64,000 nucleotides of DNA, taken from Sipunculus nudus. Its lineage: Eukaryota > Annelida > Sipuncula > Golfingiida > Sipunculidae. Positions 22,126-34,871 of the stretch are shown in pieces. Under the pieces are notes generated by a model, which ran no database searches, was not told the origin of the DNA, and saw only the letters and a list, made by a program, of their open reading frames with translations. Every line of letters starts with the position of its first letter. The stretch's first letter is position 1. The stretch is taken from the NCBI GenBank assembly GCA_026874595.1, contig CM049306.1, positions 42,160,019-42,224,018 of the forward strand, written 5' to 3'. A program made the position numbers and the translations under genes.

Positions 22126-23843
22126 TTGTACGATCCATATAACATAAATCAAGTTTATTATCATATTTTGATAGAACAAACGTGATTTAGTTTTCAACAT
22201 TTTTATTTTCACAGATTAAAATTTACTTGAATGACTCTTTTTCACAAACATTCAAGAAAATACTACAGGCTAACATTTATGACGATTCAGTGAGGCAAAT
22301 GACGTCTAAACCATACCCTAAATTGTCTTAGTGTTAGACCTTACATATTATTGAAGAAAGTATGAAGAAACTTTAAAATTCATGAAGGAATAATGAAAAT
22401 ATACGGTTTATTACTCTATAAGCTGAGATGAACAAAAAAACATTGCCCCCCCCCCCCCCCAATTCTTAAGTGACCATTGAAAGAGGCTGTCCTTATCCCC
22501 ACTACCGAAACAAGGACAATGTCGAGCTCTAAACTAGGAGCCGTTTGGACCATAAGACATGTAATTAGCATATTCATGTTAACCGATACTTCGCGGATCA
22601 AACATCGTATAAGTTGCATTTAATCTTCGCAGCGCGATCATCGGACGTAATGGGACTAATATGTTCTATGTCCGCCATTTTCTTTGATCCAATGACCGAA
22701 AAGCTATAAGCTAACCTTAACAAGTCGGGGTATTATGAACACGGCTTAATGGCTTTATCACGAGACTTTTTATCCTGTGTTCATCTGAATATACGGGGTC
22801 TTTTCCATCTGCATGGAAGACCTGAAGCCATGCGAATCGTCCGAAAGTTGGAAATAATAACTCTGGTTGGCAACTGCATACCCCTGTGGTGGATATTTTT
22901 AATTAAATAAGCTTTTCTAGATACCCACGGTATATTGAGTTTTGATTAAGTATTAATATGTACATTTAAAATTACTATTTATAAGAATATAAGACCATGC
23001 AGGAGTTAATAAATATTGGCTTTGTGAATATTAGAAAGCAGCTACCTGGACCAATTTATGATTGATATGAAACAGGTATTTACGTTAATTATCATTTTAT
23101 TATTCATCAGGTCTTATTCCTATACGGCCTTTGGTTCGCTATAGTTTGTTTTCTTTTGTTTATGTTTGCCCTTTTGAAGAATCCATCAAAATTTAATGCC
23201 GAGTCGTCTAATTACAAGCAACATCGCAGTTATATACATAACATACTAATTGGTTAAACGATGGGATCCTATTTCTGGAGAATTTGCCCTAAAAGATTAA
23301 ACGTATTATTACATCCCGTCAACAGCTAAAATTAGATAATTGTGAAGAGAAAAAGACTATAAGCTTAATTATTTCGGGAGCGCGTAAACATATCTGTCAG
23401 TGTCAAATAACCGTTTATTGTATGAATAACAGCCAAAACAAACGATCCTATCGTGGGCTCTTTATGATAAATTTCCAAGTGTGATTAACGTCTGATTGCA
23501 ACTTGTAAGAGACACAATTAACGAAGAAAATTAGGGAATTAGAAGGAAAGCAAAAACACGAATGGGCCAACCATCAAGTGTGTGACGTTTGACCTGTCAC
23601 TAGGAAAGTTTCATCTGTACTGGTGTAAAGACTTCAGACTATTTCCCATTTCAGTTTACCCCCGGTTATCTCAAATCGATACAGATGACCTACAGGGGCA
23701 GTCTGAACTTCTGAACACTTTCAGGTTACCCCTGCATTGCTATGATCTTACCACCTTTCTGACTAAACTTAATGATAAATGTTATTGCTTGTGACCATTG
23801 ATAAATGATATCAATAAACAACGTGAAAGATACGAGAGATCAA
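22126..23843. other. Unassigned AT-rich sequence
   Basis: Apart from a poly(C) tract near 22445-22460, nothing was recognised. The 70-codon plus-strand frame at 23582-23794 has no recognisable domain. Confidence 0.4.
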
Positions 23844-23846
23844 ATC

Positions 23847-24165
23847 AGGGGCGCCAATACAGGGGGGATAGGGGTGTATCACCCCCCCCCCCCATACACA
23901 CACACTTTTAAGCAAGGGGGGATGGTCAATGTCATCACCCCCACCCTGATATGGAGAGAATACTATTTATATATATTAATAGACTTTGGTTCCATTTCTG
24001 AGTTTCTTATGAAATATGACAAAGCTATGGTTTAGAATAAACAAATATTTTTAAACATTATACCTAATTTTTTAAATCCTTATATATGTTTAACAAAGAT
24101 GATAAAAGTTGTATATAAATATATATCTACATGTTATATATGTGTGTGTGAGTCTGTTTATAAAA
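23847..24165. mobile_element. Inverted-repeat family 'GGGCGTCAATA', copy 2 (right end lost)
   Basis: It starts AGGGGCGCCAATACAGGGGG (23847) and shares the interior order of the copies at 10.75 and 34.43 kb: C-run, GGGGGATGGTCAATGTCATC, GAGAATAC, GACTTTGGTTCCATTTCTGA, TTTTTTAAATCC, TA/GT tract, TTTATAAAAAAA. The expected right inverted end (TTGACGCCACT) is absent, so the copy is truncated or rearranged at about 24165. Confidence 0.6.
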
Positions 24166-24184
24166 AAAAAGTTGTTCTAAAGGT

Positions 24185-24420
24185 GTGTTGAATTTGCGCG
24201 TGTATGCGTATGTGCGTATATGCGTGAAGAAAAAACTTGTTCCCGTGTGAGCGTACATGCGTATACATGCGTGGACTAGCAGACTTGTATATTTGTACGG
24301 TGGATCGAGCAAGTCTTCCACAATAGGATGCTGAAGTGACGTCATTTTAACCCGAAGCCCTGAGTTCATGCATATACGCACATACACATATACCCTTACG
24401 GACACATAGAAACAACGTAA
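24185..24420. repeat. Spaced inverted repeat rich in TGCGTATA
   Basis: GTATGTGCGTATATGCGTGA (about 24206-24226) pairs with the inverted TTCATGCATATACGCACATA (about 24366-24385), separated by about 140 bp. Several additional ATGCGTATA pieces lie between. It directly follows the truncated repeat copy. It may be an unrelated foldback fragment. Confidence 0.65.
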
Positions 24421-24532
24421 GATATACAAAGATTCAAACTCATTTGGAAATCAAGAAGAAAGAAATTATATGAATTGTAAGTATGCAAACATACTAAAGA
24501 AACAACTATTTTGAATTGAAAGTCTTATATCG

Positions 24533-24675
24533 TAGGGGTATTCTGGAATCGATTTCAAATTTTTACCCCCGGGGTATTCTGAAATCGATTCAAGTTACCG
24601 GGGGATAATTCGAAATGGATTTCAGATTCTTTCCCGGTAATCTAAACAGGGTTAGTCTGAAATCGCTACAAGGCC
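24533..24675. repeat. Degenerate minisatellite, about 45-bp unit
   Basis: Three to four imperfect copies of a unit containing GGTATTCTGAAATCGATT followed by a C-rich or G-rich stretch (TACCCCCGGG, TACCGGGGGA, TTCCCGGTAA). Similarity declines toward the right end. Confidence 0.75.
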
Positions 24676-26590
24676 CCCTCCCCGAGATACTGACAAGGAA
24701 CCCTTGTCTTAAATTTATTTGTCTAGAAGACCCTGGATCAAATTTCTTGGACGGATCCTCAATATCTATAATATATATAGGCCCGTCTGTCCGTTCAAAG
24801 TGAGTCCCCGTGCGACCGTTATGATTAATTAATGCCGCTAATAAATAATTGAGGTAATGCAGACCGAGTTATCGGGTCTAATCACCTTTTAACCAAACTC
24901 AGCTGCAGTTTAATTATCAAAGCGACCCGTGAAATATGCCCTGTACCACAAGTAATAATTCCAAACTAACTACAGTAATCACTTGCAAACAGCCCGAATC
25001 ATCGGACGCTCCCAGAGCGCAAACTGGTAATTGTGGCAAACCAGCCAAGGATTACTGAAGTTCATAGGTGATCAACGACTACAATAATTCAGGTGCTGGT
25101 AGCTGTTAGATTTGATTTCATTCTCGTTTATATAAGCAAGAAAATCCTGCATACGATTTGTTCCAATTATTCACTAGCAAACAAGGCAGACCTTCATTAT
25201 TTTTTACCTCATTTTGTTCATTTAAACAAATCAAAGTTGTCTGGAGAGCATGATACCTGTTCTGTGTTCGGCTGGACAAAATGCCTGTAATGTTAACATA
25301 AGTGAAGTGGTCAATGAAACATTTTGCAGTGAATATAACCTGATTCTGGTACATCAATACAAATTCCACCTGATATTTAGATAAACATCTATTCATAGAC
25401 GTGTCTCCAGTGTCCATTAATTTACTCCCTAGACCTCAAGGGTATAATATTTCAACGTCCTTTATCACGTGGAAGAGTCATGCAGTCATTTAAAAATAGT
25501 CGCATAGAATCTGCTTTCCAGAATGAAGGCTTGGGTTTTCGTTTTAGCTTTAAAATTTTGAATCATATCAAAGTGATCTCTGACACGTCGCACTGAGAAA
25601 GAGAGAACTAAATCTAATTATTTCGTATTTTTGTATGTCTTATTATTTTTCAGTGACGTAAAATGTTATCTCTATCTAAATGGGCTTATGAGTATTGATC
25701 AGTTTCTTTATCTTGAAACATATCCAATCATTGGAATGGTTTCCGACAGGGGCCGTCTGCTATCTTGAAAGATATATAGAACCACTCTGTTTCAGGTGTC
25801 TTTTTAATGAAACCATAGAGCTAAGGGCTTCAATAATGTAAAGTTTATAATCATATTGAGGCGCCAGGTAGTCATTCGTAAATGAAAATAAAAAAAACCG
25901 GTCACCAGGGCTTGTGTTGGTCAAAAGGCCTAGTCGTCCCTTTACCTTTAAATGATATGATCGCTAAACAAATATCGAATTATTTCAAGGTTATTTATGA
26001 AACGATAACGAGTGTCCTAAACAATCTCCTCTTAAATAATATTAAGGATTTTAGATGACGTAAATTGTTATTTCCATCTAAGAGGTCTGATGATCAGTAT
26101 TTCATATTCTTTTTCTTTTAACAAATAAAGTCAGTTAAATCTGGACACGGCATGCACAGACAGCAGAGGACAGCTTGTCATGTAAAAAGTGTCATTATAT
26201 AACAATTATTGCAAGTCGGGTTTGTCCTTGGGCGTCCTTTAAGGCGTATGTATCAGAGTTCCTTATAAAACTCACGTAAGAATTAACTTCATTCAAATCT
26301 GGTCACGGCTGCCGAAGACAGAACAGAACAGATCGTTAATGTGATTAACGTTCACTCATTGAAAGTCGATGAAAGTCTGACAGGAATGAATTACGGCTAA
26401 CGAACAATGCCTCCAGGTTACAACATTCCCAGAATGTAACAGGGTCAGTTAAGGCGAATTGATTAGAGCGTCTATACCATGACAAGGATAAAACATACAG
26501 CCTTAATAGTATTTATAACATAACAAGTGGTGCACATACAGCAAAGATTTATGACAGATCTGTTGATTTTTCTGCTAATAATTTCTTAAC
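24676..26590. other. Unassigned sequence with weak duplications
   Basis: A stretch near 25645-25700 (GTGACGTAAAATGTTATCTC) resembles 26050-26110 (GATGACGTAAATTGTTATTT), and 26150-26170 resembles 26290-26310 (TCTGGxCACGGC). These suggest old local duplications. No gene was recognised; a 99-codon minus-strand frame (25118-25417) has no domain. Confidence 0.35.
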
Positions 26591-26604
26591 ATGTATAGAA
26601 TTTC

Positions 26605-26616
26605 TCTCTCCCTCTT

Positions 26617-26653
<37 letters not shown>

Positions 26654-26680
26654 TTCCTTCTGTCTGTCTGTCTGCCTCAC

Positions 26681-26722
<42 letters not shown>

Positions 26723-26811
26723 TATTTTTCTCTGCCTCTTTCCCTATCTCTCTCTGTCTCTCTCGCTTTCCTTCTGTCTGTCTGTCTGTCTGTCTCTCTC
26801 TGTCTCTCTCC

Positions 26812-26899
<88 letters not shown>

Positions 26900-26932
26900 T
26901 TCCCTCTGTCTCTCTGTATCTGTCTCTCTACC
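26605..26932. repeat. (TC)n microsatellite with TCTG/GCTTTCC interruptions
   Basis: About 330 bp of TC dinucleotides with a repeated interruption CTCGCTTTCCTTCTGTCTGT (about 26649, 26762 and, as a variant, 26894), giving a loose ~115-bp higher periodicity. The long Ser/Leu and Arg/Glu open frames over it are artefacts. Confidence 0.97.
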
Positions 26933-27800
26933 AAAAACTTCATCGGTAATTAGATATATGTACATTAGAATGACGGGAATAAACCCTGTTTCTACTTGTG
27001 TATTTTTCAGAATAAAAGTGAATGATTCCTTGCTCTGTGAATACTTTTGCGCATTTAATCAAAGGCAACCATATGTGAAAAAATAATGGTTTAACAACTG
27101 TCTTCAAGGACAATAAAAGTGGTCGTGGTAGACCATGACAGTCGTGTATTACATAATTTGTTGTATTTGTTACTGCCTTTATATATTGGCCTGGATGAAG
27201 CCAATTCACCAACACGTGTTATTAAAAGTAAACAGTAAGTCACTCTGTACCGTTAAACCTAACGGAAATTAAACACTTAGTCTAGTCTAACACTTCAAAC
27301 ACTATAAGAACAATGGAAAATTGTGTAAAAATTAAGAACGTCTATGGTGCAACACAAGGTTAGCGGAGCCTGTCAATCTTAACCCGGGAGCAGAAACGCT
27401 ATAACTCGATATAACTGTGATACGGGCTAGGTATCTATGGTCATACTTCTTAAAGTTCCAGATGGTAACTTACCTGGTCGGTTAATATAAACATCAAACG
27501 AGTGATCATGACGTCTTGTTGGGACTGTGTAGCTTCATTACTTGACGTTAGAGTAAACCTGTGACCTTTTGGCGTTAAAATAGTTTTTTTTTTATAAAAG
27601 CTATAAGTACCAGAATATAAGTATCAATTAAATTTGTGTTCTGCTGTCACACTTACTCATTTACTTTATGTATGTATGTATATATACAATATCTAAACAA
27701 ACCAGTGTATCTCAACTTTTGCTTTTATTTGTGATCCGGTTTAAATGAAACCTGGATGATATTTCTTACGCCATTGAATACGATTTAACAATAAAATTAC
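26933..27800. other. Unassigned AT-rich sequence
   Basis: No repeat or gene was recognised on either strand. Confidence 0.4.
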
Positions 27801-27801
27801 A

Positions 27802-28085
27802 TCCGCCAAAACGAAGATCGACGGATACACTGGTTCCGTCGGGTTCCGGTCCTGCCGTTTTTATACTGCGTTTCTTTCCGGGCGTTTCCGGGCTATAACA
27901 ACGGGAGCACGCAATATTATTTTAACCGATTTTGAGACATTATAGGATTTTTCCTTCCGTCTTTGATAAGCGTCCTTCCGTGCGCCTGTGGTTCATCTGG
28001 TTGCTGTTGGACAAGTATTTAACTGCTTTTCTCCTCAGCAACTGCAGGGAAACTTTCCACACTTTTTGCACATGTAACAGCTTGG
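27802..28085 (+). mobile_element. Helitron-like 5' fragment
   Basis: A-TCCGCCAAAACGAAGATCG, then ACGGATAC, matches the 5' end of the element at 7121, including the short self-complementary ATCCGCC/GCGGATA feature. A leader of similar style follows (TTCCGGTCC, TTTCCGGGCG, CGTCCTTCCGTGCGCCTG), comparable to 7170-7330. No GGTGGCGCCACC satellite or CTRR end follows, so it is a 5' remnant with an approximate right boundary. Confidence 0.5.
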
Positions 28086-31000
28086 TGGAAGCTTTCTGAT
28101 TTGGGAATGGCTAGGCAATAAATAATATCTAGTTTTTCCAGGATCTCTATATAAATACCTCATTATTTACATATGTACCAATATCTAATGCCTTTAATCC
28201 GTGGTGTTGATTATGTGATTATGTGTTGATTATCAGTATATTACGGACAACACAATTTTATTGGAAATTGCAATCTGTGATTATGCCATAGTTAGATAAC
28301 TTGCAACCGCTCTGCCCTAATTGACCAAAGAGTCCTCCATACAACCCATTAACCCTAGAATCACCTGATGTCAAACCCAAAGAACTGGTCCATTTGATAT
28401 AGGGATGGTGTTGTTACGACCGCCTTGGGATCCACGGAATGATTCCAGCCTGAGCGTACCGTAGCAATGGATATTGACTTATAAAATTTTGAGCAGCAAT
28501 TTGTGAAAATAATTTGTACACGTATTCTGATGTAACTGAATAAACAATTAATAAAATATCGCCTTACACAAGGTTAAAACCAGGTGCTACCAATGTTAAT
28601 CAAATCTAAATGTACTTTTTTAAAATCGACATTTTAAATAGGTTTATCAATTTAATCAGTTTCTGTGATGATGCAGTAAATGTTTCATAGGCTTTGGGAT
28701 TTAGCATGACTTACGGCCTTTTTTAATCAATTGAAAAAGTTTAATTAAGTCATGATTTCAGCTTTAATTGAACAGCCTTCTGACGATAACGTCAAACTAT
28801 TCACTTGACGAGATACGTCTTCATACTATAAAGTCTGTGACAGCTACACAAACCTTTCAAAGACCTTGATTCAGCCAACCACTCTGGCGTCCATTTCATG
28901 TATATTGAATAAGCCTGTAAGTGTTCAGGCTGAAATCACAGCTACCAACCAAATCCGACAAAATACATATAAACAATACATTGCCCTCACGCCGTATGAA
29001 CAGCAACACATACAACAGAAACGGACAGGTTTGCATGGCATTATTTGATTGGTCAAAATCAGGTTGCCCTCCCAGTAATGCTTATAAATAATTGGTCTAG
29101 AGGTATCATCAGGCTTAATCCGGCGGCCGCGTAGAACAAGTGTACGCGAGATAGTTGATTGGTTCAATTGCCTTGATCATTATTCATGAAATAGACGCCA
29201 GAATGGTTCGATGAGTCAAGGTAGCTGTTATAGACTTGATAGAATGAAGATGAGATAATGTTTCAAACAATAACATTAAAAGTCGTGTTCATTTTTTAAT
29301 TTTTTTTCTTGGATGATATATTCACCTTAACAAGCTTCCAACCGGTATTTCTCCCGTGTTCCTTCTTTCGAGTTACTTCTGCTTGTTTTGGAGGTGGCGC
29401 ATGATCAGACATCTAGTCATGCAGTCTTGTTATAGTTAACAGACACACGTGGGATGTGTTAACACATGGAACCATAACAATGCATAAAACTGATGAAATG
29501 GCAACAATAAGTCCATATGCCGGGATAATTTTGTTAGGAAACTTTTGTATTCCACTAAAATGAACTGTTTGCGCGAGATAATACAGACAATATTGTAAAT
29601 GTTTTGTATACAAATAACCTGCCGCCACGGCAACAGGTGAAACTGTGTTGTTTTTAAATGCGAGCACGTTTCCCCCTTTTAAATCAGAAAGGGTGTCCCT
29701 TTTCGGTCAGAGTTGTAGTAAGAGTAACAATGACTGACACTACACTAATATGGTCGTCTTGGTTGGCCGTGCGATGGCTTTATCTGCGCTTTATCTGAGC
29801 GATATATGAGCAATTTTGTAAAAAAAAAAATCCTTGGTCATTATGGTTACAACTGTGTGCATATATGTAGGTTACCTGATGATTTGTTGGACCTTTACAA
29901 TAATTAACACAGGATATGTTAACCGTTTCCCAAAATGTAGAAAATTACAGTTTGACAGGCAGATGAAACTGGCGCAGTGTTATCATCAATGGCACGTGCA
30001 TTTGTGCAGCTAAAAACTGGTCACAAACCAATGGATGGTCACTGCCCTCCTTATGTCCCCAGAACACATATATCGATACCTGGGAGACAAACCTGTATAC
30101 CGACCAGCAATTTAATTTCGAATAAATCCTGGCCTGGATTAAATAATGTATTATGTGTTCAATTAATTGATATTGCAGGAGTTCTAATTAAGTATTGTGA
30201 TTCCAAATTAATTCACAAAAGATTTTTTTTTATAACTTAAAAATTTAATTAGTATTTCCCCGATTTAGAATTTCATGTTTTGTTTTGTTAATTATTTATA
30301 AATTCTAATTATATGCGAAATAAATGGTTGGGGTTTTTGCAAAAGTACGTGTTCATATTATTTTTTTTTCTTCTGTCGTGATAAGATTCCTTCAGAAGCC
30401 CATCATCCCCACAGATTCACTTTTTTGTTCGGGTATTCATGAATTTAATAATATCAACATAGACGATTCTAAGAATTTATTTTTATCATAGAGAAAATTG
30501 ACAATCACGACCATAATAAAGACTGACAATACAATCAACATCACGAGAACATGGTTTTCCAAGAAAATGCATAGAAAACTTCTGATTTCTGGTCACAAAT
30601 AAACAGGTCTATTAGCACTGGTGACTGGTTACAAATGTGTCTATTAACAATTTATTCAGGAGGGTGGGGCGTGAAATGTCCGTGCAAATTTTAAATTACC
30701 ACTTAGCCAACTGTATTCCTCTTCAGAATAGTTCTTTTTATACTTTATTGTCCTGCGTATATTTGTTGTTACTAATTTGCAATAACAGTACTCAGCTGCA
30801 ATGTTCGTCGAGCATTGTAAAGCAAGTGCATTTGTTATAATAGCAATTGTGTTATATGATATAAAGTTTTCTGAAAGATCTGTATTGACTTATTATATCA
30901 AAAGTTTCCAATTCAAACATTATTCTTTCAAAACTTTCAATCCTTTTAGGAGAATATTATAACTGTATTGTGAAATCTGTGCTCGATGAACATGCACCAC

Positions 31001-31440
31001 TTCTGACAAAAGACATATAAACGCGTGGAAATATACCGTAGTATGTGCCTTGCATGAAGTTGCTAAGCGCAAGTTGCGCAAATGAGATACAGCGGACAGT
31101 ATTCAAGTTAACACTCCAAGGGCTTTTAGTGGTTCCTAGGGCACGAAGTTAGATGTGTCGTGCGAGAACCTTTTTAGCCTTGGCAAGAAAGGCTGTGGCA
31201 TGAACTCCCACATTCAATCAGAGGTTCACCATCTTAGGCTTGTTTTAAAAGAAATCATAAAACTTACCTTTTTATATCAGCTTTTTAGTTTTTCTAATAG
31301 TAATCAGTGTTTGGCTGTTTTTTTTCGATATTTTGTTTTATATTATTAAATGTACACTTAGCAATGATTGAATAAACTTTTGCTCTTAGTTTTGTAAAGC
31401 ACTTTTTATAACTGTTCTGTTTGATAAGCGCTATATAAAT
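28086..31440. other. Unassigned AT-rich sequence
   Basis: About 3.3 kb without recognisable genes or repeat families. Open frames at 28866-29167, 29413-29667 and 29977-30240 have no domain-like content or clear splice sites. Confidence 0.45.
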
Positions 31441-31442
31441 TA

Positions 31443-31464
31443 AATTTATTATTATTATTATTAG

Positions 31465-31498
<34 letters not shown>
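31443..31498. repeat. (ATT)n microsatellite
   Basis: A trinucleotide ATT repeat of about 55 bp with one GC interruption, preceded by AAGCGCTATATAAATTAAAT, a sequence often seen at repeat 3' tails. Confidence 0.95.
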
Positions 31499-34427
31499 TT
31501 GTATACGAGAAAAATTCCCCTACAGCAAAAGGGAAGAAGTACAGAACCCACTCATAATAATAAATCATTCATTAATTTTCTTTTCTCTCATCTTAAGATA
31601 ACTGTATAAAGATCAAGTGTCCAGTTAAAAGTACTATTATCTAATGATTGGTCATACCATGCACCTTCACCTCTCTTTAATAAAATACTCTCCAGAATTC
31701 TTTAACTGCCACGTTATTTGCACGAGACCTGAAGAAAACTTTGAATTTAAAGGTTTCTTTTAGAACTGTCAACAACAAGTGGGTACTTTACTTAAGACAT
31801 AAGTATAAGTAATATTGCCATATTTCGTGTTTGAAATTAACTGATCTGCATAAACTTATATTTTCTCATTATATTTTTCATGATAAAGAATGATAAATCA
31901 TAATAATATGGAAAGTTTGAATCTGTTAAATACAGAAACCACACATTTGCTATAAATTTTAATGCAATGCAAAAATCGCAATACGTATCACTTTACGCTG
32001 CCACATATCGCTATATTTTGCAGTACAAAATTTGTTGTGAATAAGAGCCCTAATTTTAACAAGTTGGATTACATGATTTTCAAAATCAAATTACCAAAGC
32101 AAATCGATTTTTTTTCGCGGAACAACAGAATAAATGATATTTGGTAAGCATGTTTATGTACAATGTTAACAGATTTTTTTTTATATTTTAGAAAATTTTG
32201 AAACCGTTTACAATATTGGCCGCGCCTTCAATATATGATAGAATAATTTTGATGTATTCAGCCGATTCGTCGAAATTCGTCGAATCAGGCTGGTTTTGCG
32301 GCCGGTTGGTATTAGCAGAAAGTGGGGTCAAAGTGTTTAAGAAAAATGAATTTGTGTTATTTAAATACATTTATGAAGAAGATACAGTAGGGTAACTATG
32401 CATCCATAAATTCTAAAAGAAAAATATCACTGTTATGATCTAGTGAGAAATATCCACTCCCTGCACCTGATTTACGAGAAGCAGATTGATATAAATGATA
32501 ATCCCGGCAGACAAATGTCCTTTCTCAAGAGGTCTTATATATCTTTCCGTACATAAATCAAGCTTCTTAAAGGCAATGGAAAATTCCCATGACAGCGCAG
32601 ACCAACAGTCGCAGCGGTGTCTCGAGAAAGAATCACTATGTCTTCCTCGCTTAAACCTTATAGGAATTCACCAACGTCCGAATGGAAGGCTTGAGACAAT
32701 CTTCCGGCAGAGCCAGATAAAATTGTGATGATTTATTAATAATTATCGTAAAAGGCTGAGTGTTTTCTCCTCATCTCTTTTGCCATTTATCTGTATAAAC
32801 AAAGCCATCTCCAAAAGAGGCTCTCCCAGCGCCCGGACAATGGTGTCTTTAATTTAGTTATTGACGGAACTTAATGAAAAACCAATGAAGAGTGGTGGTA
32901 TACGTAGAAAAATGACTTGTACCACTGTTACAATGCTCTATTAATATAGATGAACACCAATGGTCATTGATTCAAATACACCTGATATGCCTGTTTTTGT
33001 TTATTAGACGTATGTGATTATTGCCTTCCACAGCTAAGTCATTACTGTCCTTTTCATGTGGCAATGGTTTTTGTGAAGCCCAATATGCTAATTTAAAAAG
33101 AGAGAGAGTGAGTGAGAGAGGCATATAGAGATATAGACAGAGACAGACGGAGGCATTCGGTGTGGCTGTTTGTCTCTCTGCGTTTGTGTGTCTAAATGTT
33201 TGTCCATGTGTGTTTGAGTATCATCAAATGTATTAGGGCCATTCCGGCCCTCTGACGTTATAGAGTCTACTGCCAGCTTACTGGCTATCAGAGTGTCGTA
33301 TCTTCCTTCAGCGGGGAACGCACTTTAAGGCACTTTTAGGATGCAAATGTTTTCGTCATTTCTAACAACGTATCATGGTCTACAGGTTCACTTTCAATAG
33401 ACATAAACCAGACTCATCGTTAGCCTTTTTTTGGAATACTTTGTAACACCACCGAACATGGGCGAGAAAGTTCCGTTTTAACTCAGCATATTTGTAAACA
33501 AATCTGCATAATTGTTAAATTTTGACCGCATGAATACAAGCATGGATCGCACTTGACGCAGCCAACTTGGAGGCGATACAGGAATTAAATCTTTACCATG
33601 GAGACGAAGTTTCAGTTTTGTCTGTGATTTTAGATGTATTATCTTGTGTTTACTTATCATTCGTAGCCAAATGTTTAGATTATGCTCTGTTTACCACAAT
33701 ATGAATGCAACATTATGGAAGACCACTGCCGTGATTTCCTCGTTATCGCTGGTATCACGACTCAAGCAGACTTACCAGCCCAATTATCAGTGCCTTCTGA
33801 GTCGGGTTATCGTCGCTACAAATATAATGGAATCCTTGAAATAGTGTTTAAACAATTTTTTCGACGTCATTAGTGGAAAAAGTAATGGATATATATTTAA
33901 ACTGCCTACAGAAAGAGAGTATGAGGTCATTCCCGTCCGTGTGTTTTACAGTATAACTCACCCAGTTATGACTGCTTTGTGTTTTAGTGTATTTTCAGTG
34001 CATTTCAGGAATGGGCTAATGAAGAATTGATGAGATATTAATGTGGGTTCTGCTCATGATCCGGAACAAGGAAGGACTGCTAGGAATATTCAGGACCCGC
34101 ACTTTGTATATTTTTTCTAGTTTCTTTATACTTTATACTTTATTTCCACTTTCATTCAGTTATAAATCCTTGAAGGGCAATGAAATAAACCTAAATTTCT
34201 TTCCTGGTATTTCCTTAGATTACTACTCCTTCCTTCAAAGGCCAGTTTCATAACTCTATGGATAATGTAATAAAATAGAATGGTCAACATCGTTTCGCCT
34301 GACGTGCGACCAAAGGTTTGCTGGTGTAATGTACAAACAGACAGCACTGGTGCTTATTTACTGGTCACTTATAGCCTTTACGCGCAGGCTTAATCATGTC
34401 GACAAGATAACACCAGCATTAACAAAA
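31499..34427. other. Unassigned AT-rich sequence
   Basis: No gene was recognised. Small features are a (GA)n-like stretch at 33095-33150 and a short palindromic TTCGTCGAAATTCGTCGAA at about 32267-32285. Open frames at 32495-32728 and 33644-33873 have mixed composition and no domain; they were not called. Confidence 0.4.
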
Positions 34428-34693
34428 GTCAGGGGCGTCAATATAGGGGGATGGGGGTATATATACCCCCCACCTTTTTGGCAAGGGGGAAGTCCAATGT
34501 AATCACCCCCCCCCCCCCTCTTTTAAGAGAATAATATTATAATATTGCAAATGAAATATATATTAATAAATAGAATAAAAGACTTTGGATTCATTTACTA
34601 AAAAATGTGATATCTAAGCCTTGCTTTGAATTACAAAATCTTATTTTCTATTTTAATATTATAATTATTTGAAACATGATTAACATCGGTATG

Positions 34694-34733
<40 letters not shown>

Positions 34734-34871
34734 CATATATATATATATATATAAATAGATATATATATAATCATATATATAAAAATATATATAGTTGAAT
34801 ATGTCACTCAGAGACGCTGAAAAAAGTCATCCCCCATCCCCCATCCTGGAAGAATAATTGACGCCACTGAC
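34428..34871. mobile_element. Inverted-repeat family 'GGGCGTCAATA', copy 3 (best preserved)
   Basis: The left end GTCAGGGGCGTCAATATAGG (34428 on) pairs with the inverted right end ATTGACGCCACTGAC (34857-34871). Inner GGGGGATGGGGG and CCCCCATCCCCCATCC blocks also pair. AAAA lies on both sides (just before 34428 and at 34872-34875) and may be a target duplication. The interior contains a C-run, a GTCCAATGTAATCACC block, GACTTTGGATTCATTT and a long TA tract, homologous to the copies at 10.75 and 23.85 kb. No coding sequence. Confidence 0.7.

Noticed and set aside
26591-26965. Long Ser/Leu-rich (plus strand) and Arg/Glu-rich (minus strand) open frames
   Set aside because: They are translations of a (TC)n microsatellite, in which all frames stay open by composition.
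28086-28135. Right end of the Helitron-like fragment at ATATCTAG|TTTT (about 28132)
   Set aside because: No hairpin precedes the CTAG, so it does not meet the 3' rule satisfied by the element ending at 8858.
32495-33873. Mixed-composition frames at 32.5-32.7 and 33.64-33.87 kb as exons
   Set aside because: No consensus splice sites at sensible positions and no recognisable motif.
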